Source of the DNA: JAJCYK01 sp965212195
Lineage (GTDB): Bacteria; Bacteroidota; Bacteroidia; Cytophagales; Cyclobacteriaceae
Reading direction: 5' to 3'
NCBI GenBank assembly: GCA_965212195.1
Contig: CBDBUW010000002.1
Location: forward strand, 310,001-374,000
DNA: 64,000 nucleotides
Shown here one piece after another: positions 25,839-34,835 of this stretch (position 1 is its first letter; each line of letters starts with the position of its first letter). The position numbers and the translations under genes were made by a program. Under the pieces are notes generated by a model. It was not told where the DNA came from. It saw nothing but the letters and a program-made list of their open reading frames with translations, and did not search any database.

Positions 25839-27746
25839 TTAGTCTCTGCGCAAGACCAGCTGCTCACTAAACTTGGTAATTAAAATGTCATAGAATTCTT
25901 GCAAACCTCCATAGATCCCATAACCCATGGTAGGTTTGGAAATACCCAAACGTGCCAGTATGTTAACTTTCCCTTCGCTCACTTGAGTTTGAAAAGTAAA
26001 ATACCCGTAACCACCGGGCAGTTTGATGGCCGCGGATTCCGGTGCTTCATCCACACTGTAACCTTCCGGTATTAATACACTCACCGAATATATTTCCTTA
26101 AAAGGGCTTCCGAAATCAATTGGGTAATTACGAGTGGGTGACTTAAAAGGGTTTTCCTGGTAGTAATTGATCAACATGGGTTGTACATAGACCAAATCAC
26201 CATTGTCCATCAATTCAATATCAAAGGAATCGCTGGCAATCCTCAGGGGCTTTTCAAGCTGACCAAGACTTCCGTATTCAAGATTAGGAGCATGGCTATT
26301 TTGAACAAGTCTTATTACGGATTTCTCACCGGATGCAACACGCTTTCTGACGCTCATGGCAAAATATCCATTAACAGAACATTCGAAGTTGGCCTTAGGG
26401 TTTTCCAGATCCTGCAAGTCCAAAATCATATTGACAGAGCGTACGTTATTTGGGTTGGGAGTTATTTCTATCCATTGCGGTTCCTTTCCTTTCTGGATCA
26501 GTAATCCATCGTGGTTCAGATCTTCTTCCGCCAGTAAATTATAAGGACGCATTTTATCGGTAGCATCCATCAGTACCGCTTCTCCCTCTATTTCTACCCT
26601 CACAATTACCTGATTAAACTGAGTTAGCAAGGGAATGTTCTTAGCTATCCTACCGTGTTCCCTGGTACTGATCAATACCGGATCGGCTTTGATATCAGCG
26701 TTGCTCAACAAAAGAGCTAGCAGCAAATTGATTTCCGCGGAAGAGCCTTCTTTTCTTTCCAGCACTTCCTTTAAATCATGCTCTGCCAGCTTTTCATATT
26801 CTCCATCCCAACTTATAGTATTGCTTACATAATTGTAAATATCAATAGACTTTTGCCGGGGAGTTTTACCTGACAGATCCAGGTTAGCCAGAATATTTTT
26901 TGCTAATGATTTTTTCCCTAGCTGACTGCCAAAGGAAGTTTGGCTCATCAGTTCGTAACCTAAAGCAGGCCAGGTGGTCATCAAAGTTTCGTAGTGTCTG
27001 TTGCCGGGAATTCCTGAGTCCGTATAATATCCCGCCAGTTGAAATCGCAGTTTTTCCTTGAAGTCTTCCATGGTGGTCATATAAGGCTCGGGTTTTAAGG
27101 AAGGCAAGTTCTTTAAGAACCATTCGCTGGAAGGCTTTTGTCCATACTTCTGTAGTAAGCGGGTTCCCTGAAAGAAAACTTTGTAGTCAAGGTATTCCGG
27201 AATAGTGGCTCGGAACTCGCTGTGAGCCACCGGAAACTTTTTCTGAAAATCCCAGCTTCTTAGAAAAACTACATTTTCTGAAGTTAATACATAGCTGTAT
27301 TCCAGAATGGATCCTACCTCTACATCCGGGAATGTAAAGTTCACCATTTTCCATTCTTCAGACAGATCCTTTTCAAAAAAATCTTTACTGGACAAGGCTT
27401 GTGATTGGGTCTTGCCTCCCACTTGCTTGAGCGTTTGTGCTTTTAGGACTCCCACTGATTGTACACGGTCTTTGGCATAATACGGCAACTGCACGTTGGC
27501 TTCTTCAATGCCTTCCGGTTTTAAGATCTTGATGCGTCTGTGATAACTTATCTTAAGCCGCGACCCGGAAAATTGGGCCACTCCGAAATCGCAAAGGATC
27601 ACCATGGGCGCCTCGGGATCGTAAAAGACCTCCTGCATATTCCATTCTTCCGCAGTCACTTTACCCCATTTTACGGGAAGTTTTTGAGACCAGGATTCCT
27701 GATTCAGCCACAAGAGGGCGACCATAAGTAAACACGTTTTACGCAT
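25839..27746 (-). CDS. DUF3857/transglutaminase-like exported protein A (active-site residues replaced)
   Basis: 635 residues. Signal peptide (1-20, ending ESWSQ), a DUF3857 beta domain (about 50-220) and a transglutaminase-like core (about 290-400). By alignment with the paralogue at 29938, the catalytic Cys position is Ser336 (EGSSAEIN) and the His position is Gln379 (QFNQVIV); only the Asp (LMDATD, Asp394) is kept. It is thus probably not a cysteine protease/transglutaminase; a binding or structural role in the envelope is likely. Divergent from the other two paralogues. Confidence 0.82.
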   Translation of the reverse strand: MRKTCLLMVALLWLNQESWSQKLPVKWGKVTAEEWNMQEVFYDPEAPMVILCDFGVAQFSGSRLKISYHRRIKILKPEGIEEANVQLPYYAKDRVQSVGVLKAQTLKQVGGKTQSQALSSKDFFEKDLSEEWKMVNFTFPDVEVGSILEYSYVLTSENVVFLRSWDFQKKFPVAHSEFRATIPEYLDYKVFFQGTRLLQKYGQKPSSEWFLKNLPSLKPEPYMTTMEDFKEKLRFQLAGYYTDSGIPGNRHYETLMTTWPALGYELMSQTSFGSQLGKKSLAKNILANLDLSGKTPRQKSIDIYNYVSNTISWDGEYEKLAEHDLKEVLERKEGSSAEINLLLALLLSNADIKADPVLISTREHGRIAKNIPLLTQFNQVIVRVEIEGEAVLMDATDKMRPYNLLAEEDLNHDGLLIQKGKEPQWIEITPNPNNVRSVNMILDLQDLENPKANFECSVNGYFAMSVRKRVASGEKSVIRLVQNSHAPNLEYGSLGQLEKPLRIASDSFDIELMDNGDLVYVQPMLINYYQENPFKSPTRNYPIDFGSPFKEIYSVSVLIPEGYSVDEAPESAAIKLPGGYGYFTFQTQVSEGKVNILARLGISKPTMGYGIYGGLQEFYDILITKFSEQLVLRRD

Positions 27747-27765
27747 AAGGCCTTCTCATTAGGAT

Positions 27766-27801
27766 ACGTATTTATACGTGTTGGCATACGTATAAATACG
27801 T
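27766..27801. promoter_or_regulatory. Twin palindromic operator-like repeats between divergent DUF3857 genes
   Basis: ACGTATTTATACGT (27766-27779) and ACGTATAAATACGT (27788-27801) are exact reverse complements separated by 8 nt. Each arm is itself a palindrome, ACGTAT-2 nt-ATACGT. The centre-to-centre distance is 22 bp, about two helical turns. The pair lies 20 to 55 bp upstream of the minus-strand gene and about 122 bp upstream of the plus-strand start. This is the layout expected for two dimer binding sites of one regulator; the regulator is not identified. Confidence 0.6.
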
Positions 27802-27815
27802 GCAGACTCATTAAT

Positions 27816-27831
27816 TGGACAGACTAGTCCA
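27816..27831. promoter_or_regulatory. Further inverted repeat TGGAC-6-GTCCA in the same region
   Basis: TGGAC (27816-27820) and GTCCA (27827-27831) flank AGACTA; the inner GACTAGTC is also palindromic. It lies between the twin palindromes and the plus-strand gene. Short enough to be chance, but its position in the promoter region makes it worth recording. Confidence 0.25.
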
Positions 27832-27922
27832 TATTTTTTATAGACTAATCTTGATTAAAGCTCTTTTAATCAGATATTGCAAGTTAATACCCCTACAAAT
27901 TACTAAGAAACCTATAGCTTTT

Positions 27923-29941
27923 ATGAAAATTACCCTCACTTTCCTGGCTTTGGTATTAGCCTGCCATACCATGCTCGCTCAAAAGCCACACTTAAAATTT
28001 GGTAAACCTTTAATGGATGAATTGACCATGGAGCACTACCCTGCGGATACTGCCGCCAGTGCGGTGGTGCTGGTGGATTACGGCAAGTCCCGGTTCAACT
28101 ATAATAAATCGATTAACGCTTTTCAAATTCAGTTCGAACGTTATACCCGAATTAAGATTTTTAATCCCGAAGCTTACAAGCGGGCTGATGTTAGTGTAGC
28201 TGTTTATAAATCCACTGGTGGCAAAGAAACCGTAAGCAGTATAAAGGGGAATACCTACAATTTGGTGAATGGGAAGATTGAGACCACCAAACTTTCCAAA
28301 AGTTCCCGCTTTAAGGAGGAATTGAGTGATCGTTGGACCTTAGAAAAATTCACTTTGCCGGAAGTCAAGGAAGGATCGGTAATCGAGTATACGTATACCA
28401 TCACCTCCGATTTTATCTTTCAACTCAGGGACTGGCAATTTCAAGCCACTATTCCTACTTTATGGAGTGAATACCAGGTTACCATTCCGGAGTATTTTGA
28501 TTACAAACAGTTATCGCAAGGACATATACCTTTTGATATAAAAGAACAAGATGCAAGCGGGGGTTCTATCAACTTTTTATCTACTAATAGATCCACCAAT
28601 GGGGTTACAAGAAGTACGGTAGCCAGTAGAACGGTTGAATTTGAAAACCACATTTTTAGATGGGCCGCTAAGAACGTACCGGCGTTCAAAACAGAACGAT
28701 ACTTAACCTGCGTGGATGATCATATCTCTAAAATTGAGTTTGAACTATCCACCATAAGATATCCCGGAAATCCCATAGAACAAGTGATGGATACCTGGGG
28801 AACTTTGGAGAAAAAACTAAAAGAACATGAGAGGTTTGGGCTGGCCGTAAAACGCGCTGGCTATTATAAAGATGAATTGGCCATCCTGCAAAGCGCAACT
28901 GATGGTGAAATGGAAACCATGCAGCAGATCTACGACTTTATACAACAACGTATGGAATGGAATGGCAATAGATCAAAGTATGTAAGCGTCAGTTTGAAAA
29001 AGGCATTTGAGGAGAGAAAAGGCAATTCCGGAGATATTAATCTATTGTTAGTTTCCATGCTGCGCAGTGCCGGTCTGCAAGCCAATCCCGTGATATTAAG
29101 CACCCGGGATAATGGAAAGATCATTGAATATTACCCCATAATTTCCCGATTCAATTACGTAATCGCCGAGGTAATCGTAGATGGAAAGAGTTATTTACTA
29201 GACGCCACGGATAAGCACTGTCCGATAAATACCTTACCTTATAGATGTCTCAATAAACAAGGTCGTCGCATTGCGGATAATTCCGGATGGGTTAACCTGG
29301 TGTCCAAAAATAAACAAATTACTATGACCCAGGTTACTTTAAACTTGGGCGCTGACGGTAATCTAGAGGGATCCTTGGTAGAGAAACAAAAAGGGTATAA
29401 TGCTGCCAGCAAACGCGGGAAAATTCTTAAGGAGGGTCAGGACGAATACGTGATAGAAAAGTTTAAAGACCAGTCCGGCTGGAATGTGGACAGCTATGAG
29501 TTTAAAAACCTTGAAGCTAAGGATCAATCCTTAGTTTCAACCTATGAGGTTTCTATTGAGGAGTCTGCGGAATCTTTGGGAGATCTCATTTATCTAAATG
29601 CTATCTTCTCGGAGGACCTAAAAGAAAATCCTTTTAAAACCGAAAATCGTCTTTATCCGGTAGATTTCGGAAGCCAATCAGCTCAAACATATATTGCTAA
29701 TATCAAAATACCGGATGGATACTCTGTAGACGAAATACCTACGGGTATGGCCTTGTCCTTGCCCAATGCCGCTGGTAGTTTCCGCTTCAACGTGGCCCAA
29801 ACGGGGAATACCATTCAGTTAATGAGTAATATAAATATCAATCAGGTCGAATTTAACTCTCATGAATACCCTAATTTAAGGGAATTCTACAATCGGATTG
29901 TGGATAAACATAACGAGCAAATTGTATTGAAGAAACTATGA
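27923..29941 (+). CDS. DUF3857/transglutaminase-like exported protein B (active-site residues replaced)
   Basis: The frame opens at 27815, but ATG 27923 gives a clean signal peptide (KITLTFLALVLACHTMLAQ), so the protein is 672 residues. DUF3857 domain at about 40-250, transglutaminase-like core at about 330-420. The Cys position is Ser369 (GNSGDIN) and the His position is Tyr412 (RFNYVIA); the Asp remains (LLDATD). Closely similar in layout to protein A. Its TGA overlaps the ATG of the third paralogue (ATGA), so the two are translationally coupled. Confidence 0.82.
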   Translation: MKITLTFLALVLACHTMLAQKPHLKFGKPLMDELTMEHYPADTAASAVVLVDYGKSRFNYNKSINAFQIQFERYTRIKIFNPEAYKRADVSVAVYKSTGGKETVSSIKGNTYNLVNGKIETTKLSKSSRFKEELSDRWTLEKFTLPEVKEGSVIEYTYTITSDFIFQLRDWQFQATIPTLWSEYQVTIPEYFDYKQLSQGHIPFDIKEQDASGGSINFLSTNRSTNGVTRSTVASRTVEFENHIFRWAAKNVPAFKTERYLTCVDDHISKIEFELSTIRYPGNPIEQVMDTWGTLEKKLKEHERFGLAVKRAGYYKDELAILQSATDGEMETMQQIYDFIQQRMEWNGNRSKYVSVSLKKAFEERKGNSGDINLLLVSMLRSAGLQANPVILSTRDNGKIIEYYPIISRFNYVIAEVIVDGKSYLLDATDKHCPINTLPYRCLNKQGRRIADNSGWVNLVSKNKQITMTQVTLNLGADGNLEGSLVEKQKGYNAASKRGKILKEGQDEYVIEKFKDQSGWNVDSYEFKNLEAKDQSLVSTYEVSIEESAESLGDLIYLNAIFSEDLKENPFKTENRLYPVDFGSQSAQTYIANIKIPDGYSVDEIPTGMALSLPNAAGSFRFNVAQTGNTIQLMSNININQVEFNSHEYPNLREFYNRIVDKHNEQIVLKKL

Positions 29942-31842
29942 GAGTAAGCTTGCTTATAGCTATTTTCGCCACCCTCAGTGGGTTTGGGAAAGAGTTGAAA
30001 TACCCGGTTAGCGAAATTTCACAAAATTTACGTGAGAATGCGCATGCAGTGGTACGGGTGCAAAGTACCGTATTTCAGGTGCAAAACGCCGCCTCAGCCA
30101 CCCTGACAGATAAACTGGCCATTACCATATTGGACCAACGAGGTCGATCCTCCGGGTATTTTTTCAACAGTTATTTTGGCAAATTTTCCAACATCATGCA
30201 GTTTAAAGCTACGGTCTATGATAAACACGGAGAGGAGATTGCAAAATTTAAGAAATCAGACCTGGAAGATCGTAGCAGCTATGATGGATTTTCTGTCTAT
30301 TCTGACAGCCGCTACCAAATGCTTAAGATAAAGTACAATTCCTATCCTTATACTATAGAATACGAGGTGGTGAAAAACTATAAGTTCATGATGTTCTATC
30401 CGGAATGGGACCCACAAAATGTGGAGAACCTAGCGGTAATGAAATCGGATTTTACGGTTGTTTTACCACAAGATATGGATCTAAGGTTTAAGGAGATTAA
30501 TCTAAAGGATGGCGTTAGCACCAACACGGAAGGCGAATTCAAAAAATATCACTGGAGTGCTAAAAATCTTTCAGCCTTTGACGGTGATAAGGTTGGTACA
30601 CTTTGGCATGAACTTACACCCAGAGTGCTAACCGGACCCAATAAATTTACTTTTGGTGGATATTCTGGGGATATGAGCAGTTGGAAGAGCTACGGAAAGT
30701 GGTTGCAAAAATTGAATAAGGAGTTGGGGGAGGTGCCGCCAGAAACAGCCGCCGAGATAAAGGCTTTGGTGGCAGATGCACCTAATAAAAAAGAGGTTGT
30801 TAGAAGGGTATATAAATACTTGCAAAACAATACCAGGTATGTCAGTATTCAACTGGGAATCGGGGGTTGGCAACCCTTCTCTCCAGAAGTGGTAAACGAA
30901 ACTGGATACGGGGATTGTAAAGCTCTCACTTTCTATACACAGTCTATGTTAAAGTCGGTAGGGATAGAATCGCTGTATACCTTAGTTAACGCGGGTACCC
31001 CCATTAAAAAGGTCTATACAGACTTTCCCAGTAGTCAATTTAATCATGCTTTTCTTTGTGTTCCCATGGGACAGGATACCATTTGGCTGGAATGCACTAG
31101 CCAAACCAAACCCTTTGGGTATTTAGGAAGATTTACCAGTGATCGACCGGTACTTTTAATAACGGAAGAGGGTGGTAAGATGGTAAGGACTCCGGCTATG
31201 ACGCATGATGAGAATCAACAGATTATTTCCGCTGAAGTTAAGGTATCGGCTGATGGTGGTGCGGAAGTCATGTTAAACACCCTGCACAAAGGGTATTTCT
31301 TCGAAGGCATGGCTAGATACTTATTACCCCTGGGAATTGAAGACCGCAAAAAATGGCTGCACAACAATCTGGACTTGCCTAGTTTTACTATTAATTCCAT
31401 GGACTTTGAGCAATCCGGTGATTTAATTCCACAGATAGCGGGAACCTTAAACGTCACACTGCGTAGGGCTGGCTCAGTTAGTGGGAAAAGAATGTTTTTG
31501 CAACCGAATCTAATGAATAAATTAAGTGATATACCTCAAAAACAGGAAGGACGTCAGTCAGATATGTTGATACAATTCAATAAAGTATGGTGCGATACTA
31601 TCACGTTTAAAATTCCCCAGGAATACCACTTAGAGTTTATGCCTACTGCCGTGGAGATCAAAGAAGAGTTTGGGAATTACCATTTCCAAATCACCGATGA
31701 CGCGGGTGTACTGAAAATGGTGCGCAGGTTAGAATTAAAAAAGGGCCGGTATGCCCCTGCACTATATGAAAAATATCGCAATTTCTGCCAACAGGTAGTA
31801 AAAACTGACAAGTCGAAAGTAGTTTTGAAAAACACCACCTAA
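29938..31842 (+). CDS. DUF3857/transglutaminase-like exported protein C (Cys and His retained)
   Basis: 634 residues with a signal peptide (1-15, ending LSGFG) and a DUF3857 domain (about 55-240). The transglutaminase-like core at about 270-390 keeps Cys327 (GYGDCKALT) and His370 (FNHAFLCV); the third position is Glu385 (WLECTS) instead of the usual Asp. It may be a working cysteine peptidase or transglutaminase in the envelope. It overlaps protein B by 4 nt (ATGA). The pairing of one likely active and two likely inactive paralogues suggests a complex. Confidence 0.84.
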   Translation: MRVSLLIAIFATLSGFGKELKYPVSEISQNLRENAHAVVRVQSTVFQVQNAASATLTDKLAITILDQRGRSSGYFFNSYFGKFSNIMQFKATVYDKHGEEIAKFKKSDLEDRSSYDGFSVYSDSRYQMLKIKYNSYPYTIEYEVVKNYKFMMFYPEWDPQNVENLAVMKSDFTVVLPQDMDLRFKEINLKDGVSTNTEGEFKKYHWSAKNLSAFDGDKVGTLWHELTPRVLTGPNKFTFGGYSGDMSSWKSYGKWLQKLNKELGEVPPETAAEIKALVADAPNKKEVVRRVYKYLQNNTRYVSIQLGIGGWQPFSPEVVNETGYGDCKALTFYTQSMLKSVGIESLYTLVNAGTPIKKVYTDFPSSQFNHAFLCVPMGQDTIWLECTSQTKPFGYLGRFTSDRPVLLITEEGGKMVRTPAMTHDENQQIISAEVKVSADGGAEVMLNTLHKGYFFEGMARYLLPLGIEDRKKWLHNNLDLPSFTINSMDFEQSGDLIPQIAGTLNVTLRRAGSVSGKRMFLQPNLMNKLSDIPQKQEGRQSDMLIQFNKVWCDTITFKIPQEYHLEFMPTAVEIKEEFGNYHFQITDDAGVLKMVRRLELKKGRYAPALYEKYRNFCQQVVKTDKSKVVLKNTT

Positions 31843-31854
31843 ATTCACACACCC

Positions 31855-34752
31855 CTATTGCAGTAAAGTTTCGATATCCTCTTTGGATAGTGTCTTCACA
31901 AAACCCTCATCGATGGTGATGAGATCTTGAGCCAATTTGATCTTATTCTTTTGTAAGGCCAGGATCTTCTCTTCAACGGTACCCTTAGTTATGAACTTAT
32001 AGGTAAAAACCTTGTTTTCCTGACCGATGCGATGGGCGCGATCAATGGCCTGGGCTTCTATGGCGGGGTTCCACCAGGGATCCAATAAAAAGACGTAATC
32101 GGCTTTGGTAAGATTAAGCCCCAAACCGCCAGCTTTAAGCGAAATCAGGAACACTTTAATGTGTCGTTTATTTTGGAAGTTATTGACCTGCTGCTGACGG
32201 TCTTTAGTAGCCCCGTCGAGGTAGCTGAAAGGAATATGATTATTGAGCAAATAAGTCTTCAATAGCGACAAGTGTTTCACAAATTGACTAAAGATCAAGA
32301 TCTTATGTCCCTTGCTGATAGCATTATTAAGCATATAGGTGACATCCTCCAGTTTTCCGGAATCGCCGGCGTATTCCGGATTCACCAACTTGGGATGATT
32401 GGCTATTTGTCGCAGCTTAGTAAGTCCTTGCAACAAAAGAAACTGTGATCGGTTTACCCCGTGTTCTTCTATGCTTTGCAGGATCTTATTACGGTAAAAC
32501 GATTTAGACTCCTCGTAAAACTCTTCTTGCATGGTGGTCATGGTGCAATACTTAACACTTACCACCTTCTCCGGCAGCTCGGTAGCTACTTGCGATTTGT
32601 GCCTCCTCAGAATAAAAGGCTTAATAATTGTATTTAGTTTATGGGTCTTTTTGTTGTCCTGTTGTTTTTCAATGGGGGTAAGAAACTCCGTTTTAAAATA
32701 ACTTTGATTACCCAATAATCCAGGGTTAATAAATGTCATTTGCGACCATAGATCCAGGGTACTATTCTCCAGGGGGGTTCCGGTAAGGATCAGGCGATAT
32801 TGGGAATTGAGTTTTTTAACAGCTTTGGCAATATGGCTGTTGGGATTCTTAATGGCCTGGCTCTCGTCCAGGATTACGTAGTTAAAATGGTACTCCCGAA
32901 GCGTATCCACATCCAACCGGGTGATCCCATAGCTGGTCAATATCAGATCAAAGCCCCCGAATTGCCCAATATCCTTAATGCGATTGGTGCCTGTGTAAAT
33001 AAAAACTTTCAGACTAGGTGTAAACTTCTTGGCTTCCATTTGCCAATTGTAGATCAGCGAGGTAGGCATGACCAACAAGCTAGCATTGGATTGCCCCATT
33101 TCTTTTTGGGATTGCAAAATAGCCAGTGTCTGAACGGTTTTCCCTAAACCCATATCATCTGCCAAACACCCTCCGAAATTGAACTTGTTCAGGAACAACA
33201 ACCAATTGTAACCGGCCTTTTGGTAGGGTCTTAAGTTCCCTTTAAATGCTTTAGGAAGAGGTAAGTCATCAATCTTTTCAAACTGTCGCAGCCCTTGGAG
33301 CTTTTGACTCATGTTCACTTCCGCCAGATCAGCCCGTTCCAGTTCCTGTACCAGTGCCAAATGATGTTTTTTAAGGGTCATTTCCTGAGAATGATCTTTC
33401 TCCTCCATAAAGGCAAAAAGCTCAGAATATTCCTTAAACCAGTGCTCCGGAATGACCCCTATTTCCCCATTAGGCAAAGTGACCTCATTCTTTTTGGACA
33501 GGATCAATTTCCGTAGCTGAATGAATGGAATTTCATAATCCCCGAACCTCACAACCGTATGAATATCGAACCAGTCGATATTTTCCCGCACATCAATGCT
33601 GATGTAGGATTGACCCAAGAAATAACGCTTGTTCTCAAGTTGTGTTTGTCGGATCCTGATGCCGTATTGCAAGAGCATGTCCTGGTACTGTTGCAACCAT
33701 GAAAAAGCCTTGGGCTTATCCAAAGTGGCGAAGCCTTGCTTGATAGGAAGGCCCAGGTCATTGAGGTATTCCATGATACGGGTTTCCTGCTTCACATTGC
33801 GTTTTATTCGGTGGAAAATGAAGGTGTCCTCGAACTTCTCGACATTTACGCTTACCCGCTGGATCTTATTGGCCCGGTAGTTGTATTTTCCATAGGTGAA
33901 TGAAAGCTCGAACATCAGTTTGTCCATGCCTTGCTCACCATTACTTGTACCGGCCATCTTAGAAAAGGTGAGCACCGGCTCCACAGGATAACTTTCGGTT
34001 TGAATATGAAAACCCTTGGCGTAGACATCAAAACTTCCCACCAGAGGCGCCACAAATTTTCGGTAATAAGTTTCTTCTACCTGTCTGGGTATTACGATGA
34101 ATTTCTTATTGAGAAAAGGCCTGAGCTTCTTTCCATCCACGTTCTTTTCGAAACTGAACAATCGCCCATTTACCATCATCCAAGCGGGATTATCGCAAAT
34201 TATGAAGGCATTCTGATATTGGAATTCCACTTTTTCGTTTTGACACTTCACTGTGGGGAAGTAATGGGTATTTTCCTGGTTTCGTCTAAAATGGAACAGC
34301 ACAGAAGCTTTTTGCTCAACAATTTCTATTTGCCTCCAGGCAGGCTCCCCATCATTGCCCATTTCGTACAGGTTCTTCCCTTTCATAAGGGCCAGAATGC
34401 GTGATCGTTTGGATTCCAGATACCGGGCAATTTCTTCCTGTAGAGGTATATTGCCTTTCTGCTGATCGTATATCTTCAGGAAAAACTCCTGAGCTTTAAC
34501 CTTGCGCTTATAAAATTTCTGGATCACCCGGTCCTGGTGCATGGAATCCATTAAACTTATCAGCTCATAATCGTCCTTTTCCAAGCCCTCGGAGAATTCA
34601 TCGGCGTTTTTAGCTGAAATGTTTTGATGCAGGAATGTGAATCTCAATTTTTCATCCAACTGAATCACATACGACTCAAAAAGGTAACCCAGGTATTCAT
34701 GTTCAAACAATGAATACACCAGTTTGAATGATTTAGTGGTTGAAACCTTCAT
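31855..34752 (-). CDS. SNF2-family DNA-dependent ATPase/helicase
   Basis: 965 residues. A long N-terminal region of unknown fold (about 1-490) precedes the SNF2 motor: Walker A LADDMGLGKTVQTLA (about 530-545), DESQ box ILDESQAIKNPNS, LTGTPLENSTLDLWS, and the C-terminal helicase part with QFVKHLSLLKTYL, SLKAGGLGLNLTKADYV and DRAHRIGQENKVFTYKFI. Such bacterial proteins (HepA/RapA relatives) remodel DNA- or RNA polymerase-bound complexes. Downstream of the LolC/E gene by 83 nt and convergent with DUF3857 protein C (12 nt). Confidence 0.92.
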   Translation of the reverse strand: MKVSTTKSFKLVYSLFEHEYLGYLFESYVIQLDEKLRFTFLHQNISAKNADEFSEGLEKDDYELISLMDSMHQDRVIQKFYKRKVKAQEFFLKIYDQQKGNIPLQEEIARYLESKRSRILALMKGKNLYEMGNDGEPAWRQIEIVEQKASVLFHFRRNQENTHYFPTVKCQNEKVEFQYQNAFIICDNPAWMMVNGRLFSFEKNVDGKKLRPFLNKKFIVIPRQVEETYYRKFVAPLVGSFDVYAKGFHIQTESYPVEPVLTFSKMAGTSNGEQGMDKLMFELSFTYGKYNYRANKIQRVSVNVEKFEDTFIFHRIKRNVKQETRIMEYLNDLGLPIKQGFATLDKPKAFSWLQQYQDMLLQYGIRIRQTQLENKRYFLGQSYISIDVRENIDWFDIHTVVRFGDYEIPFIQLRKLILSKKNEVTLPNGEIGVIPEHWFKEYSELFAFMEEKDHSQEMTLKKHHLALVQELERADLAEVNMSQKLQGLRQFEKIDDLPLPKAFKGNLRPYQKAGYNWLLFLNKFNFGGCLADDMGLGKTVQTLAILQSQKEMGQSNASLLVMPTSLIYNWQMEAKKFTPSLKVFIYTGTNRIKDIGQFGGFDLILTSYGITRLDVDTLREYHFNYVILDESQAIKNPNSHIAKAVKKLNSQYRLILTGTPLENSTLDLWSQMTFINPGLLGNQSYFKTEFLTPIEKQQDNKKTHKLNTIIKPFILRRHKSQVATELPEKVVSVKYCTMTTMQEEFYEESKSFYRNKILQSIEEHGVNRSQFLLLQGLTKLRQIANHPKLVNPEYAGDSGKLEDVTYMLNNAISKGHKILIFSQFVKHLSLLKTYLLNNHIPFSYLDGATKDRQQQVNNFQNKRHIKVFLISLKAGGLGLNLTKADYVFLLDPWWNPAIEAQAIDRAHRIGQENKVFTYKFITKGTVEEKILALQKNKIKLAQDLITIDEGFVKTLSKEDIETLLQ

Positions 34753-34810
34753 GCACTCTTAGGGCAACTTAACAAACAGGTAATATATAAAAAAAATCCA
34801 GTTAAGGAAA

Positions 34811-34835
34811 TAAAAAACCCAATTGAAAAAGGGCT
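34811..34835 (-). terminator. Weak intrinsic terminator candidate after the LolC/E-type gene
   Basis: On the minus strand AGCCC, a 10-nt loop, and GGGTT can pair (with one G-U), followed by a run of six T. It begins at the stop codon of the permease gene and would separate it from the SNF2 gene downstream. The stem is short, so termination may be partial. Confidence 0.35.

Noticed and set aside
33931..34404. 157-codon plus-strand frame opposite the SNF2 gene
   Set aside because: Antisense to the N-terminal part of SNF2, His-rich low-complexity translation, no promoter.
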